Source: Deltaproteobacteria bacterium (GTDB lineage: Bacteria > Desulfobacterota > DSM-4660 > Desulfatiglandales > Desulfatiglandaceae). Taken from it: a stretch of DNA of 7,935 bases. The notes under the pieces were generated by a model. It worked only from the letters and a program-made list of their open reading frames with translations. It made no database searches and was not told the DNA's origin. Made by a program: the position numbers and the translations under genes. Each line of letters starts with the position of its first letter. Within the stretch, counting starts at the first letter, position 1. This document shows positions 1-5,452 of this stretch, in pieces. Location: contig JAGHDR010000178.1 in assembly GCA_021159825.1 (NCBI GenBank), positions 1 to 7,935 on the forward strand, in the 5' to 3' direction.

Positions 1-42
1 CGTAAAGTGCATGGAGGAAAGTTGATCGAAGAATCTTCTCAT
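1..42 (-). CDS. Start of a probable ResB-like cytochrome c biogenesis protein (partial)
   Basis: Only the first 14 codons are in the window (reading MRRFFDQLSSMHFT); the rest lies beyond position 1. The ATG at 42-40 overlaps the TGA stop of the upstream CcsA-like gene in an ATGA arrangement, and an AAGGG Shine-Dalgarno sequence sits six bases ahead of it, so translational coupling is likely. The short basic-then-hydrophilic N-terminus ending in a '(S)S-x-x-x-T' pattern resembles the region just before the first membrane segment of ResB proteins, the usual partner of CcsA in system II cytochrome c maturation. The assignment rests mainly on its neighbour and on very few residues, so it is tentative; the existence of a gene start here is better supported than its identity. 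Confidence 0.45.
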   Translation of the reverse strand, partial: MRRFFDQLSSMHFT

Positions 43-785
43 GACAAGCCCTTGACAACCTTTATAGTAAGCATCAGAAAAGGGGTCATAACCGCAACAA
101 CCGATCGGAGGTCATCGGCCCGGGGATTCTTGCCGGGGATATGAAAAGCCGCCATCAAACAGAGGATGATCAATGTGGATTGAAAGAATGCGGGGCTCCA
201 GTGCCAAAAATTACCCCATCCATTTTGACACCAGATAATGCCGGAGTATTCGGCACAAAGAAAGGCAACCGCGCTCAGCAACAGAAAATTCCGGCCTTGT
301 TTAAACAGGGGATTATTGACCCTCTTGCGCACCGGTTCGCTTCTGAACCGGATGAAATGAGCAGATGAAAAAAGTGCGAATGACAGTGCAAGGCATCTGA
401 ACCCGTGAAACAGAACCACCCAGGGATAGGTGTGATGGTACCGGTGAGGGGGAGGCTCTTTTGAAAAAAACAGGGTAATACCGAAAAGCAGGAGAACCTC
501 AATCCAGACCCAGGTCTTGACGTTCCATCTCCCTTCTTCGGCTCGGCAACAGAAGACGCCGAGGATACCGAGGACAAATGTTACGAACAGCAGACCGCCG
601 AACATTTCAAAGAGAGGCGGCTGACCGGAGACCACTAAAACACCCACTAGAATCGATCCATTTGTGATCAGGGCCATAAGGGACAGTAAACAGGAAAGGC
701 CATTCCATCTCATGAGACAGCTGAAGAACGTCAAAGCGTAAAGGAAAAAGACAATTACATATTCTGTTACAATCAGATCCGTCAT
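39..785 (-). CDS. CcsA/CcmC-like cytochrome c assembly membrane protein, divergent
   Basis: This 248-residue protein has about eight hydrophobic segments (roughly residues 7-24, 30-52, 57-79, 90-107, 121-145, 166-185, 197-216 and 226-244). Several landmarks match the CcsA family, which presents haem for attachment to apocytochrome c: a 'PPLFEMFGGLLF' stretch (56-67) like the conserved P...E.L loop; a histidine in a membrane-proximal helix (H127, LFHGFR); a tryptophan-rich motif WGNFWHWSP (190-198) at the place of the WWD haem-handling motif; and H215 after it, where CcsA has a conserved His. The usual WDPKE is replaced by WSPAF, so the acidic residue is missing. The ATG at 785 has only a weak GGA-type ribosome site. 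It overlaps the next gene by four bases. It could be an active divergent CcsA or a non-haem-handling paralogue; family membership is fairly likely, activity is not established. Confidence 0.6.
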   Translation of the reverse strand: MTDLIVTEYVIVFFLYALTFFSCLMRWNGLSCLLSLMALITNGSILVGVLVVSGQPPLFEMFGGLLFVTFVLGILGVFCCRAEEGRWNVKTWVWIEVLLLFGITLFFSKEPPPHRYHHTYPWVVLFHGFRCLALSFALFSSAHFIRFRSEPVRKRVNNPLFKQGRNFLLLSAVAFLCAEYSGIIWCQNGWGNFWHWSPAFFQSTLIILCLMAAFHIPGKNPRADDLRSVVAVMTPFLMLTIKVVKGLS

Positions 786-861
786 TTAATTTCCAGTCTT
801 TCGAACCCAGCCTTCGTTCTTGCCGGGTACGGGTTTCATTTAGCGCTGAAAAGAGTAGAGC

Positions 862-891
862 CTTTTACCTTTTAGGGTCATTGTTTGTCAA
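862..891 (-). promoter_or_regulatory. Sigma-70-type promoter for the CcsA-like gene
   Basis: On the minus strand a perfect TTGACA (-35, positions 891-886) is followed after 18 bp by TAAAAG (-10, 867-862). Directly upstream of the -35 box lies an A/T-only-like tract (about 892-915, with runs of eight T and seven A) that could act as an UP element. The start of the gene is about 75 bp downstream. Predicted from consensus only. Confidence 0.5.
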
Positions 892-921
892 GTTTTTTTT
901 AATTCAAAAAAATTTCACGCT

Positions 922-946
922 ATAACTCCTAAATAACAACCATAAC
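922..946 (+). repeat. Three phased ATAAC direct repeats, candidate operator
   Basis: ATAAC occurs at 922-926, 933-937 and 942-946, that is with 11- and 9-bp steps, close to one helical turn, so all copies would face the same side of the DNA. An inverted copy (GTTAT) lies at 979-983 between the -35 and -10 boxes of the plus-strand promoter. The cluster sits between two divergent promoters and just upstream of a DNA-binding regulator gene, which fits an autoregulatory site. The motif is short and AT-rich, so chance cannot be excluded. Confidence 0.3.
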
Positions 947-965
947 TACCCTTAAAGAACTTCTC

Positions 966-994
966 TTGACCTATGGCTGTTATTGATTTATAAA
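966..994 (+). promoter_or_regulatory. Sigma-70-type promoter for the HTH/PBP regulator
   Basis: TTGACC (966-971) and TATAAA (989-994) are separated by 17 bp, a near-consensus arrangement, giving a predicted transcript start near 1001 and a leader of about 35 bases. The placement argues that translation begins at the ATG at 1037 and not at the upstream in-frame TTG at 983, which would lie inside the promoter. Confidence 0.6.
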
Positions 995-1036
995 GGCGGG
1001 TATACTTTTAACGCTGTAAAGGAGGATCAAAGCCCC

Positions 1037-1954
1037 ATGGAGATAAAATCGCTGCTGAACACTCGGGAACTGGCACAATTTTTGGATATCAACGAAAAAA
1101 TGGTTTATACGCTGATTTCCGAAAAGGGCCTCCCGGCGACCAAGGCCACTGGAAAATGGCTCTTTCCGCGTCATCTCGTTGAACAATGGCTGGAAACTCA
1201 GACCATCAACTTCCCAAAAAAACCGGAGACTCTGCCCCCCTATCACGGCCTGCTCATTATTGTCGGCAGCAACGATATCCTGCTGGACAGGACCATCTCT
1301 CTGATCAACCAACGTCACCCTGAAGAGATGGTGGCATTCGGGAACATGGGAAGTCTCGGGGGTATTCGGGCGCTGAGGCGGAATCACTGCCATATTGCTT
1401 CAAGCCACCTGATCCAGAAAGATGGGCAAGAATACAATTTCGGATTTGCCATGGAGGAACTGGAGCAGATGCCCGGCATCATCAATTTCTGCCGCCGGGA
1501 ACAGGGATTATTGGTTGAAAAAGGTAACCCCAAGGGCATTGGGCGCGTGGCCGACCTCAATCAGGCCGATATCAAAATCATCAACCGCCCTTTAGGCACA
1601 GGAACCCGTCTGCTTCTGGACGAAGAGCTGGCCAAAGCCGGTATTGAAGGAAAGGGGATCGAGGGTTATACCCGGGAAGTATCCCGCCACCTCGACCTGG
1701 GGCTGGAAATTCTTTCCGGCCGAGCCCATGTCGGCCCCTGCATCCGGGCGGTTGCCGAACTCCTGGACCTGGATTTTGTCCCGATAAAATGGGAGAGTTT
1801 TGACCTGCTGATTCCCAAGGAACGTTTTTTTGACAAAGGCGTACAACAATTCCTGGGGTTTTTGAGCGAACCGTCCTTCAAAAGGCTGGGTGAGGATCTC
1901 GCCGGGTATGACTTGAGTTTTTCCGGAAAAATGCTTTTCCCTAAAGAATCATAA
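1037..1954 (+). CDS. Helix-turn-helix regulator with MoeA-like periplasmic-binding-fold sensor domain
   Basis: This 305-residue cytoplasmic protein looks like a one-component regulator. Residues 8-52 form an excisionase/MerR-type helix-turn-helix (NTRELAQFLDINEKMVYTLI, then a KATGKWLFPRHLVEQWL wing). Residues about 69-290 match the PBP-like domain (Pfam PF12727 type) also found attached to molybdopterin and molybdate-related proteins: GSND, GNMGSLGGIRAL, 'HIASSHL..DGQEYN' and the signature NRPLGTGTRLLLDEEL (183-198). I chose the ATG at 1037 because a strong AAAGGAGG lies at 1018-1025, eleven bases upstream, and the promoter lies just before that; the longer 323-residue reading from TTG at 983 would start inside the -10 region. 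The ligand is unknown; molybdate, tungstate or another oxyanion is a family-based guess. No transporter or molybdenum gene is visible nearby. It is divergent from the CcsA-like gene, which may share its control region. Confidence 0.8.
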   Translation: MEIKSLLNTRELAQFLDINEKMVYTLISEKGLPATKATGKWLFPRHLVEQWLETQTINFPKKPETLPPYHGLLIIVGSNDILLDRTISLINQRHPEEMVAFGNMGSLGGIRALRRNHCHIASSHLIQKDGQEYNFGFAMEELEQMPGIINFCRREQGLLVEKGNPKGIGRVADLNQADIKIINRPLGTGTRLLLDEELAKAGIEGKGIEGYTREVSRHLDLGLEILSGRAHVGPCIRAVAELLDLDFVPIKWESFDLLIPKERFFDKGVQQFLGFLSEPSFKRLGEDLAGYDLSFSGKMLFPKES

Positions 1955-2021
1955 CCAACCGATCTCGATCTGAGCCGGGGTCCACCGGCCAAGAAGAATA
2001 AAGGAAACCCCGGGGAAATGA

Positions 2022-2669
2022 TCAAAAAGGCCACAAACAGCAGCCGCCACCCCTGAACTCATTTTCACATGCCGCCAACTGACCTCGATATCTCAGGGCT
2101 CTTTTCTGAACCTTGTTCGCCACCTTCAACGGCCACGTCTTTTTGGCATAGGTTTTACGGTTATATCCGCCGCGACCTTCATGATAGGCCAAATAAAGAT
2201 TCCGCGCATTATTTTTGGATATGCCGCATTTCTTAACACTCAGCGAACAATACCATCCCACAAAATCGATGGCATCGCCGAAATCATCCCGATCAGCCCA
2301 GGAATTGTCCGTACTTTCCTGATACTCCTCCCAGGTCCCATCCAGTACCTGAGCATATCCATAGGCCGATGAAGGCCGGGGCCCGGGAAAAATCCATAAA
2401 CAGGTGGTGCGGGGTGGCTTGGCATCTCCAATATACTTTGATTCCTGGTGCAGAATGGCCATCATCACCGGGATGGGAATACCCCATCTTTCATAGGAAT
2501 CCGCTGCATCTTCATACCATTCATTGTTCTCCCGGAAAATCTCGCAGATGTTATCCGGATTACCGGGTGGGGTGGGGGTTGCGCACCCACAAAAAGCGCT
2601 GATGGTGAGGAAGGCAAAAACCATTCTCATCCGTTTGCACCACAACAAAAATAGACGTCTATCCCCCAT
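2022..2669 (-). CDS. SLT-type lytic transglycosylase lipoprotein, cysteine-rich
   Basis: This 215-residue protein has a hydrophobic signal (about 15-28) ending in FCGC, so Cys29 is the probable lipidation site, although the lipobox is atypical. The rest resembles a lysozyme-like SLT domain that cleaves the glycan strand of peptidoglycan: HQES (74-77) with Glu76 as the expected catalytic acid, SAYGYAQV (101-108) as the G-x-x-Q-type motif, and AYHEGRGGYN (161-170) as the A-Y-N-x-G-type motif. Seven further cysteines (42, 90, 141, 148, 201, 210, 211) suggest disulfides in the periplasm. ATG 2669 is favoured because AAGGA lies seven bases upstream, inside the end of the cyclase gene, whose stop is only two bases away; Met14 would give a shorter, cleaner signal but has no ribosome site. 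It is the last gene of the DUF2914-cyclase operon. It may remodel the wall that the YbbR part monitors. Confidence 0.75.
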   Translation of the reverse strand: MGDRRLFLLWCKRMRMVFAFLTISAFCGCATPTPPGNPDNICEIFRENNEWYEDAADSYERWGIPIPVMMAILHQESKYIGDAKPPRTTCLWIFPGPRPSSAYGYAQVLDGTWEEYQESTDNSWADRDDFGDAIDFVGWYCSLSVKKCGISKNNARNLYLAYHEGRGGYNRKTYAKKTWPLKVANKVQKRALRYRGQLAACENEFRGGGCCLWPF

Positions 2670-2671
2670 CC

Positions 2672-4126
2672 CTATTTCCTTTTACTGACCTCATATGCCA
2701 CTTCAACCGTGTCTTTAAATCCCGTTTCCACCCGTTTCAAAATTAAAACAGGCAAAAAGGCGGATGGAATAACCAGCTTCACGTCCATTTTTCCGGAACC
2801 TTTGATGCTGTTGAGGGGGATGCGGGTGGTATAGAGCGTCCGCATTCCTTCGAGAATTGTCTTGGGCCCAATGAGTTCGACTTTCGAAGGTTCGGTTTTT
2901 GCGCGAACAAGAATCAGACCCGAAGACAGCTTCCCCACCCAATCCGCCTGTATGGGAAAGGATTTTTTTATACGCGTGTCCATGTTCACATCCACCACCA
3001 TGGGTCTCACCTCCTTCAAGGAAAGTCCGGGAGGAATCGAAAGATTTTTGTTGGTAATGGAAAATGTGTTGGCTCCTGCAACCGCCTTATCCAGATCCAT
3101 CTTCACCCGGATTTGTTCGGGACGGATGGATTTTAAAAGTGCTCTTGATCCCTGCAGGAAAAGTCGAACCGAAGTTGCGGATGTATTCAAAAGTTCCATA
3201 CCCGGTTTCTGATTGGCATACTCCACGGGAATGTCAAACGTTTTAATGGCATCAAGCCCCCTGCTGATGCTGAACCAAACACCGGAAACGATTAGAAGAG
3301 ACACCAAAGCAGCGATCCTCAATTCAATCTTCCTTCTTTTCAAAAACCGGCTCTGGTTTTCCCGAATTCCCAAGTGCTCCCTGAGGGCGTTGACCAATTG
3401 CTTTTTTCCATCAATGGTCAACACGTCGAAGCCCCGGGTTATGGTAATCGCTCCCCGTTCTTCGGAAACGACAATAACCATGGCGTCGGTGGTTTCCGAC
3501 AACCCCGCTGCGGCCCTGTGACGGGTTCCGTAAACACTGGGCAAATCCTTTCGATGGGAAAGGGGGAGAATAACCCCGACTTCTAAAACCCGGTTTCCGT
3601 CAATGACAGCCGCCCCGTCATGGACGGGGTTGTTGGGCCAGAATATGCTTTCAATCATTTCAGCGGAAACCCTGCCATCCCACGGAATCCCTTGCTGAAC
3701 AAATTCCTCCAGGTCCTCTTTTCCGGGCAGAACCATAAGGGCCCCGATACGTCTTTTCGCCAGATTAAAGACGCTTTCGGTAATAATTTCCACCGGGGTT
3801 TTCATTGGTTTCCGGGGGAGACCCCAGAGAATCGCCCAGATGTTTCGTGCACGAAAAACGGATCTGATTTCGATCCTGAAAACCACAATAACAATCAGGG
3901 CGGCAACAGCGATAATGCCTTCCATCATCCAGCTGGTTAAAATGAGTCCCATGGACATGGCCATTCTTTGCAGAATCCAGAGAAGGGCAATCCCCACAAG
4001 CACTCTGAAGGCGTCCGTTCCTCGAAAAAGCGCGTAAAGGCGAAACAGGATGTAGCTGTTAAAGGCGATATCGATGAAATCCTGCCATCGAATGCTGGAT
4101 ATAAAAATCAGAAGTTTCTGCAACAC
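2672..4126 (-). CDS. cdaA: Diadenylate cyclase CdaA fused to YbbR (CdaR-like) domains
   Basis: The N-terminal half is a membrane diadenylate cyclase that joins two ATP into cyclic di-AMP. Three hydrophobic segments (about 17-35, 40-56, 61-84) precede a DAC/DisA_N domain (about 88-245) with both signature motifs intact: HDGAAVI (169-175) and GTRHRAA (200-206), followed by SEERG (221-225). Stand-alone CdaA proteins end near here, at about 270 residues. This chain continues with a basic stretch (RFLKRRK), a fourth membrane segment (269-287) and two YbbR-like beta domains (about 294-380 and 385-478), the fold of CdaR, the regulator encoded beside CdaA in Firmicutes. The fourth segment should place the YbbR part in the periplasm and leave the cyclase in the cytoplasm. 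There is no frameshift or stop between the halves. Translation starts at GTG 4126 with GGAG six bases upstream, six bases after the start of the preceding stop codon. Confidence 0.93.
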   Translation of the reverse strand: MLQKLLIFISSIRWQDFIDIAFNSYILFRLYALFRGTDAFRVLVGIALLWILQRMAMSMGLILTSWMMEGIIAVAALIVIVVFRIEIRSVFRARNIWAILWGLPRKPMKTPVEIITESVFNLAKRRIGALMVLPGKEDLEEFVQQGIPWDGRVSAEMIESIFWPNNPVHDGAAVIDGNRVLEVGVILPLSHRKDLPSVYGTRHRAAAGLSETTDAMVIVVSEERGAITITRGFDVLTIDGKKQLVNALREHLGIRENQSRFLKRRKIELRIAALVSLLIVSGVWFSISRGLDAIKTFDIPVEYANQKPGMELLNTSATSVRLFLQGSRALLKSIRPEQIRVKMDLDKAVAGANTFSITNKNLSIPPGLSLKEVRPMVVDVNMDTRIKKSFPIQADWVGKLSSGLILVRAKTEPSKVELIGPKTILEGMRTLYTTRIPLNSIKGSGKMDVKLVIPSAFLPVLILKRVETGFKDTVEVAYEVSKRK

Positions 4127-4129
4127 CCA

Positions 4130-4582
4130 TTACTCCGTAACGCTAAACCGCAGAGTCTTAAAAATTTTGCCTTCGGAATCCGCTATTTCCACTCTCCAGG
4201 GCCCCACGTCCATATTTCGAATGCGTATTTTACTGAAACTGGACCACTTGGGCGGTTTGAGGGTCAACTTTATTTTTTTTTTGGGCTGGTCTCGCTTAAA
4301 CCAGGAGTGGAAAACAACTGTTTTTTTGGGCACCGGATCAAATGCCGTGAAGCAGGTGACACCCCCAAGCGCCACACTGAAAAGGATCGTTTCGTTGACA
4401 GGCGCCAGTTCTTTGAGGCCCTCGCACAGGACCGCTTTTTTAAGGGTTAGCCGGGGTGGCTTTTCAGGGGGTGAACCCTCACCCGCTTTATCACCATCAG
4501 CCCCGTGAACGCCTGGGGCAAAACAAAAAAGGACCGCAAAAAACAGGCATAAGGATTTTCTTTTGTTCCATATCCTTTTCAT
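4130..4582 (-). CDS. Secreted DUF2914-family protein
   Basis: This 150-residue protein starts with a clear Sec signal (basic start, hydrophobic 11-21, probable cut after FAPGVHG, about residue 27). A charged Pro-rich linker follows. The C-terminal part (about 60-148) fits the DUF2914 pattern as I know it: a TCFTAF core strand, VVFHSWF (89-95), alternating Lys-rich strand IKLTLKPP, 'WSSFSKIRI' and the closing GPWRVEIADSEGKI (127-140). The family is a small beta-sandwich of unknown function. It is the first gene of the operon with the cyclase-YbbR fusion and the transglycosylase, with only three bases between its stop and the next start, so it probably acts in the periplasm with them, perhaps as a sensor or ligand of the YbbR part (inference). 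The ATG at 4582 has AAGGA ten bases upstream. No catalytic residues are recognisable. Confidence 0.75.
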   Translation of the reverse strand: MKRIWNKRKSLCLFFAVLFCFAPGVHGADGDKAGEGSPPEKPPRLTLKKAVLCEGLKELAPVNETILFSVALGGVTCFTAFDPVPKKTVVFHSWFKRDQPKKKIKLTLKPPKWSSFSKIRIRNMDVGPWRVEIADSEGKIFKTLRFSVTE

Positions 4583-4602
4583 GAAAAAATTTTCCTTACA
4601 AG

Positions 4603-4619
4603 ATGAAATATGATTTCAT
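4603..4619 (-). promoter_or_regulatory. Palindrome in the leader of the cyclase operon
   Basis: ATGAAAT and ATTTCAT form a perfect 7-bp inverted repeat with a 3-bp centre. It lies just downstream of the predicted transcript start and about six bases before the ribosome site of the DUF2914 gene, so it could be a repressor site or a short RNA hairpin affecting initiation. AT-rich palindromes of this size do occur by chance. Confidence 0.3.
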
Positions 4620-4633
4620 TTAAACTGAATGCC

Positions 4634-4662
4634 AACATACCAAAACCATCCTGTTTTTTCAA
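4634..4662 (-). promoter_or_regulatory. Promoter of the DUF2914-cyclase-transglycosylase operon
   Basis: On the minus strand TTGAAA (4662-4657) and TATGTT (4639-4634) are spaced by 17 bp, a good sigma-70-type match. The predicted start near 4627 gives a leader of about 45 bases containing the palindrome and the AAGGA ribosome site. No other comparably good promoter was seen between the three genes, which fits one transcript. Confidence 0.5.
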
Positions 4663-4663
4663 T

Positions 4664-4831
4664 ACATGAAAGCGGGTAAAGAATGAAGATCTTTCGTAGT
4701 TTTACATATGGACTTTGCCTGGTTTCTGTGACACAATTCTACAAGTTGAAAGGTGAAAGCGTTATCAGCTGCGCCCTTTGCGCTTTCAGCTTTGAACTCT
4801 CTCGAAAGGCACACCCCAGACCCCAGACAGA
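4664..4831. other. Intergenic stretch with inverted and tandem short repeats
   Basis: No gene is recognisable. The stretch contains an 8-bp inverted repeat (TGAAAGCG at 4754-4761 and CGCTTTCA at 4781-4788, 19-base loop) and a tandem heptamer CCCCAGA at 4814-4820 and 4821-4827. There is no T-run after the hairpin, so it does not look like a standard terminator. The low-complexity character fits decayed non-coding DNA joined to the gene remnant that follows. Confidence 0.3.
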
Positions 4832-5002
4832 TGTGAAAAAGCCATGGCGGGTTTGATCGATCTCTCCAGGAAAGGCTATTTCAAAAAAGGCCGGAATGTG
4901 CTTTTTATGCATACCGGGGGCACAATGGTCCTGCCCGTTTACCAAGACTATCTTCTTGCCCATCAAACCAACATCCCTGTTCTTAAAAAAGGGCTTTCCT
5001 AG
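4832..5002 (+). pseudogene. 3' remnant of a PLP-dependent D-cysteine desulfhydrase/ACC deaminase-like gene
   Basis: Only the last roughly 55 codons remain. They read [19 protein letters not shown], then [20 protein letters not shown], and end at TAG 5000-5002. This closely resembles the C-terminal end of fold-type II PLP enzymes of the D-cysteine desulfhydrase/1-aminocyclopropane-1-carboxylate deaminase group, where '(G)[29 protein letters not shown]' is typical. The lysine that binds PLP and most of the enzyme, about 270 residues, are absent. Going upstream, the frame stays open only to about 4796 and the homology stops near codon 4832, where short repeats begin. The tail beyond the Tyr also diverges from the usual end. 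A short reading from ATG 4844 could in principle be translated, but no ribosome site supports it. Best read as a 5'-truncated relic of a deleted gene. Confidence 0.65.
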
Positions 5003-5004
5003 GA

Positions 5005-5375
5005 GAAATCACCCCATTGTCCCTCGATGCCATCATTATTGCGGGTCAAGCGTTACACTATTTGCATCTTATCAGCATGGGTTGACCGGCTACATGGATG
5101 AGTGGCGGCACCGCACCATGGCATCGGAGGGCGTAATGGATCATATCAAGCGGGTTTTCGGCGCCCTTGAACATTCCTGCCCCATGTACAGAAACGACAA
5201 CCTCGAGATGCTCCACGATGATCTCTTGCCGGCCGAGCGAAAACGGTTGTTCCTGGCCCGTCACCGGTTTTCAAAACGGGCAATCAAGGACAATCTTTCC
5301 GAAGCCGAAATCATAGAAGCATTCTCTTTTACTTTTTCTGATGGCAGTCCGGACCGCCCGGCTTCCGCAAGTTGA
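5005..5375 (+). pseudogene. Frameshifted gene remnant of unknown family
   Basis: Two protein-like readings meet here. From TTG 5017 one frame gives MSLDAIIIAGQALHYLHLI and then SMG before TGA at 5080-5082. The next frame continues smoothly with LTGYMDEWRHRTMASEG (from about 5082) to a stop at 5373-5375, ending in an Arg/Lys- and Glu-rich helical part (LLPAERKRLF, FSKRAIKDNLSEAEIIEAF). Loss of one base near 5080 would explain the break. I do not recognise the family. The longer open frame from 4896 is an artefact: its first 55 codons overlap the PLP-enzyme remnant in another frame. An intact 93-residue reading from ATG 5094 is possible but has no Shine-Dalgarno sequence. A weak AGGAG at 5001-5005 precedes TTG 5017 by eleven bases. 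The stop codon lies inside the -35 box of the next gene. Confidence 0.4.
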
Positions 5376-5400
5376 CATTTTTTCAATTTCCGTGTTATAA
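5372..5400 (+). promoter_or_regulatory. Strong sigma-70-type promoter for the lipoprotein-DUF4105 pair
   Basis: A perfect TTGACA (5372-5377) and TTATAA (5395-5400; TATAAA in the next register) are separated by 17 bp. The predicted start near 5407 gives a leader of about 46 bases. It makes the downstream pair a transcription unit independent of the decayed genes before it. Confidence 0.65.
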
Positions 5401-5452
5401 ATTTTCATCAATAATGATGATCGTGAATCCTACCAAAGAAAGGAGTTTCCTT

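Noticed and set aside
275..577. 100-codon open frame on the minus strand
   Set aside because: Lies wholly inside the CcsA-like gene in another frame, with low-complexity composition and no ribosome site.
983..1036. Upstream TTG start for the HTH/PBP regulator
   Set aside because: It overlaps the predicted -10 box; the ATG at 1037 has AAAGGAGG at a workable distance.
980..1393. 137-codon open frame on the minus strand
   Set aside because: Antisense to the HTH/PBP regulator, whose motifs and ribosome site clearly mark the plus strand as coding.
1955..2021. Possible terminator between convergent genes (GCCGG at 1974-1978 with CCGGC at 1985-1989)
   Set aside because: Five-base stem with no T-run on either strand; too weak to call.
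3968..4508. Two plus-strand open frames of 160 and 144 codons
   Set aside because: Antisense to the DUF2914 and cyclase genes, which have family motifs, signal peptide and ribosome sites.
4739..4966. 75-codon open frame on the minus strand
   Set aside because: Antisense to the PLP-enzyme remnant and running through repeat sequence; its LKAQRAQL-type end looks like translated repeat.
5060..5090. Programmed frameshift at the TGA near 5080
   Set aside because: The shift needed is -1 and no convincing slippery heptamer is present; a simple base loss is a better explanation.
4896..5094. N-terminal part of a 159-codon open frame starting at 4896
   Set aside because: It overlaps the PLP-enzyme remnant in a different frame and has no protein-like character before about 5080.
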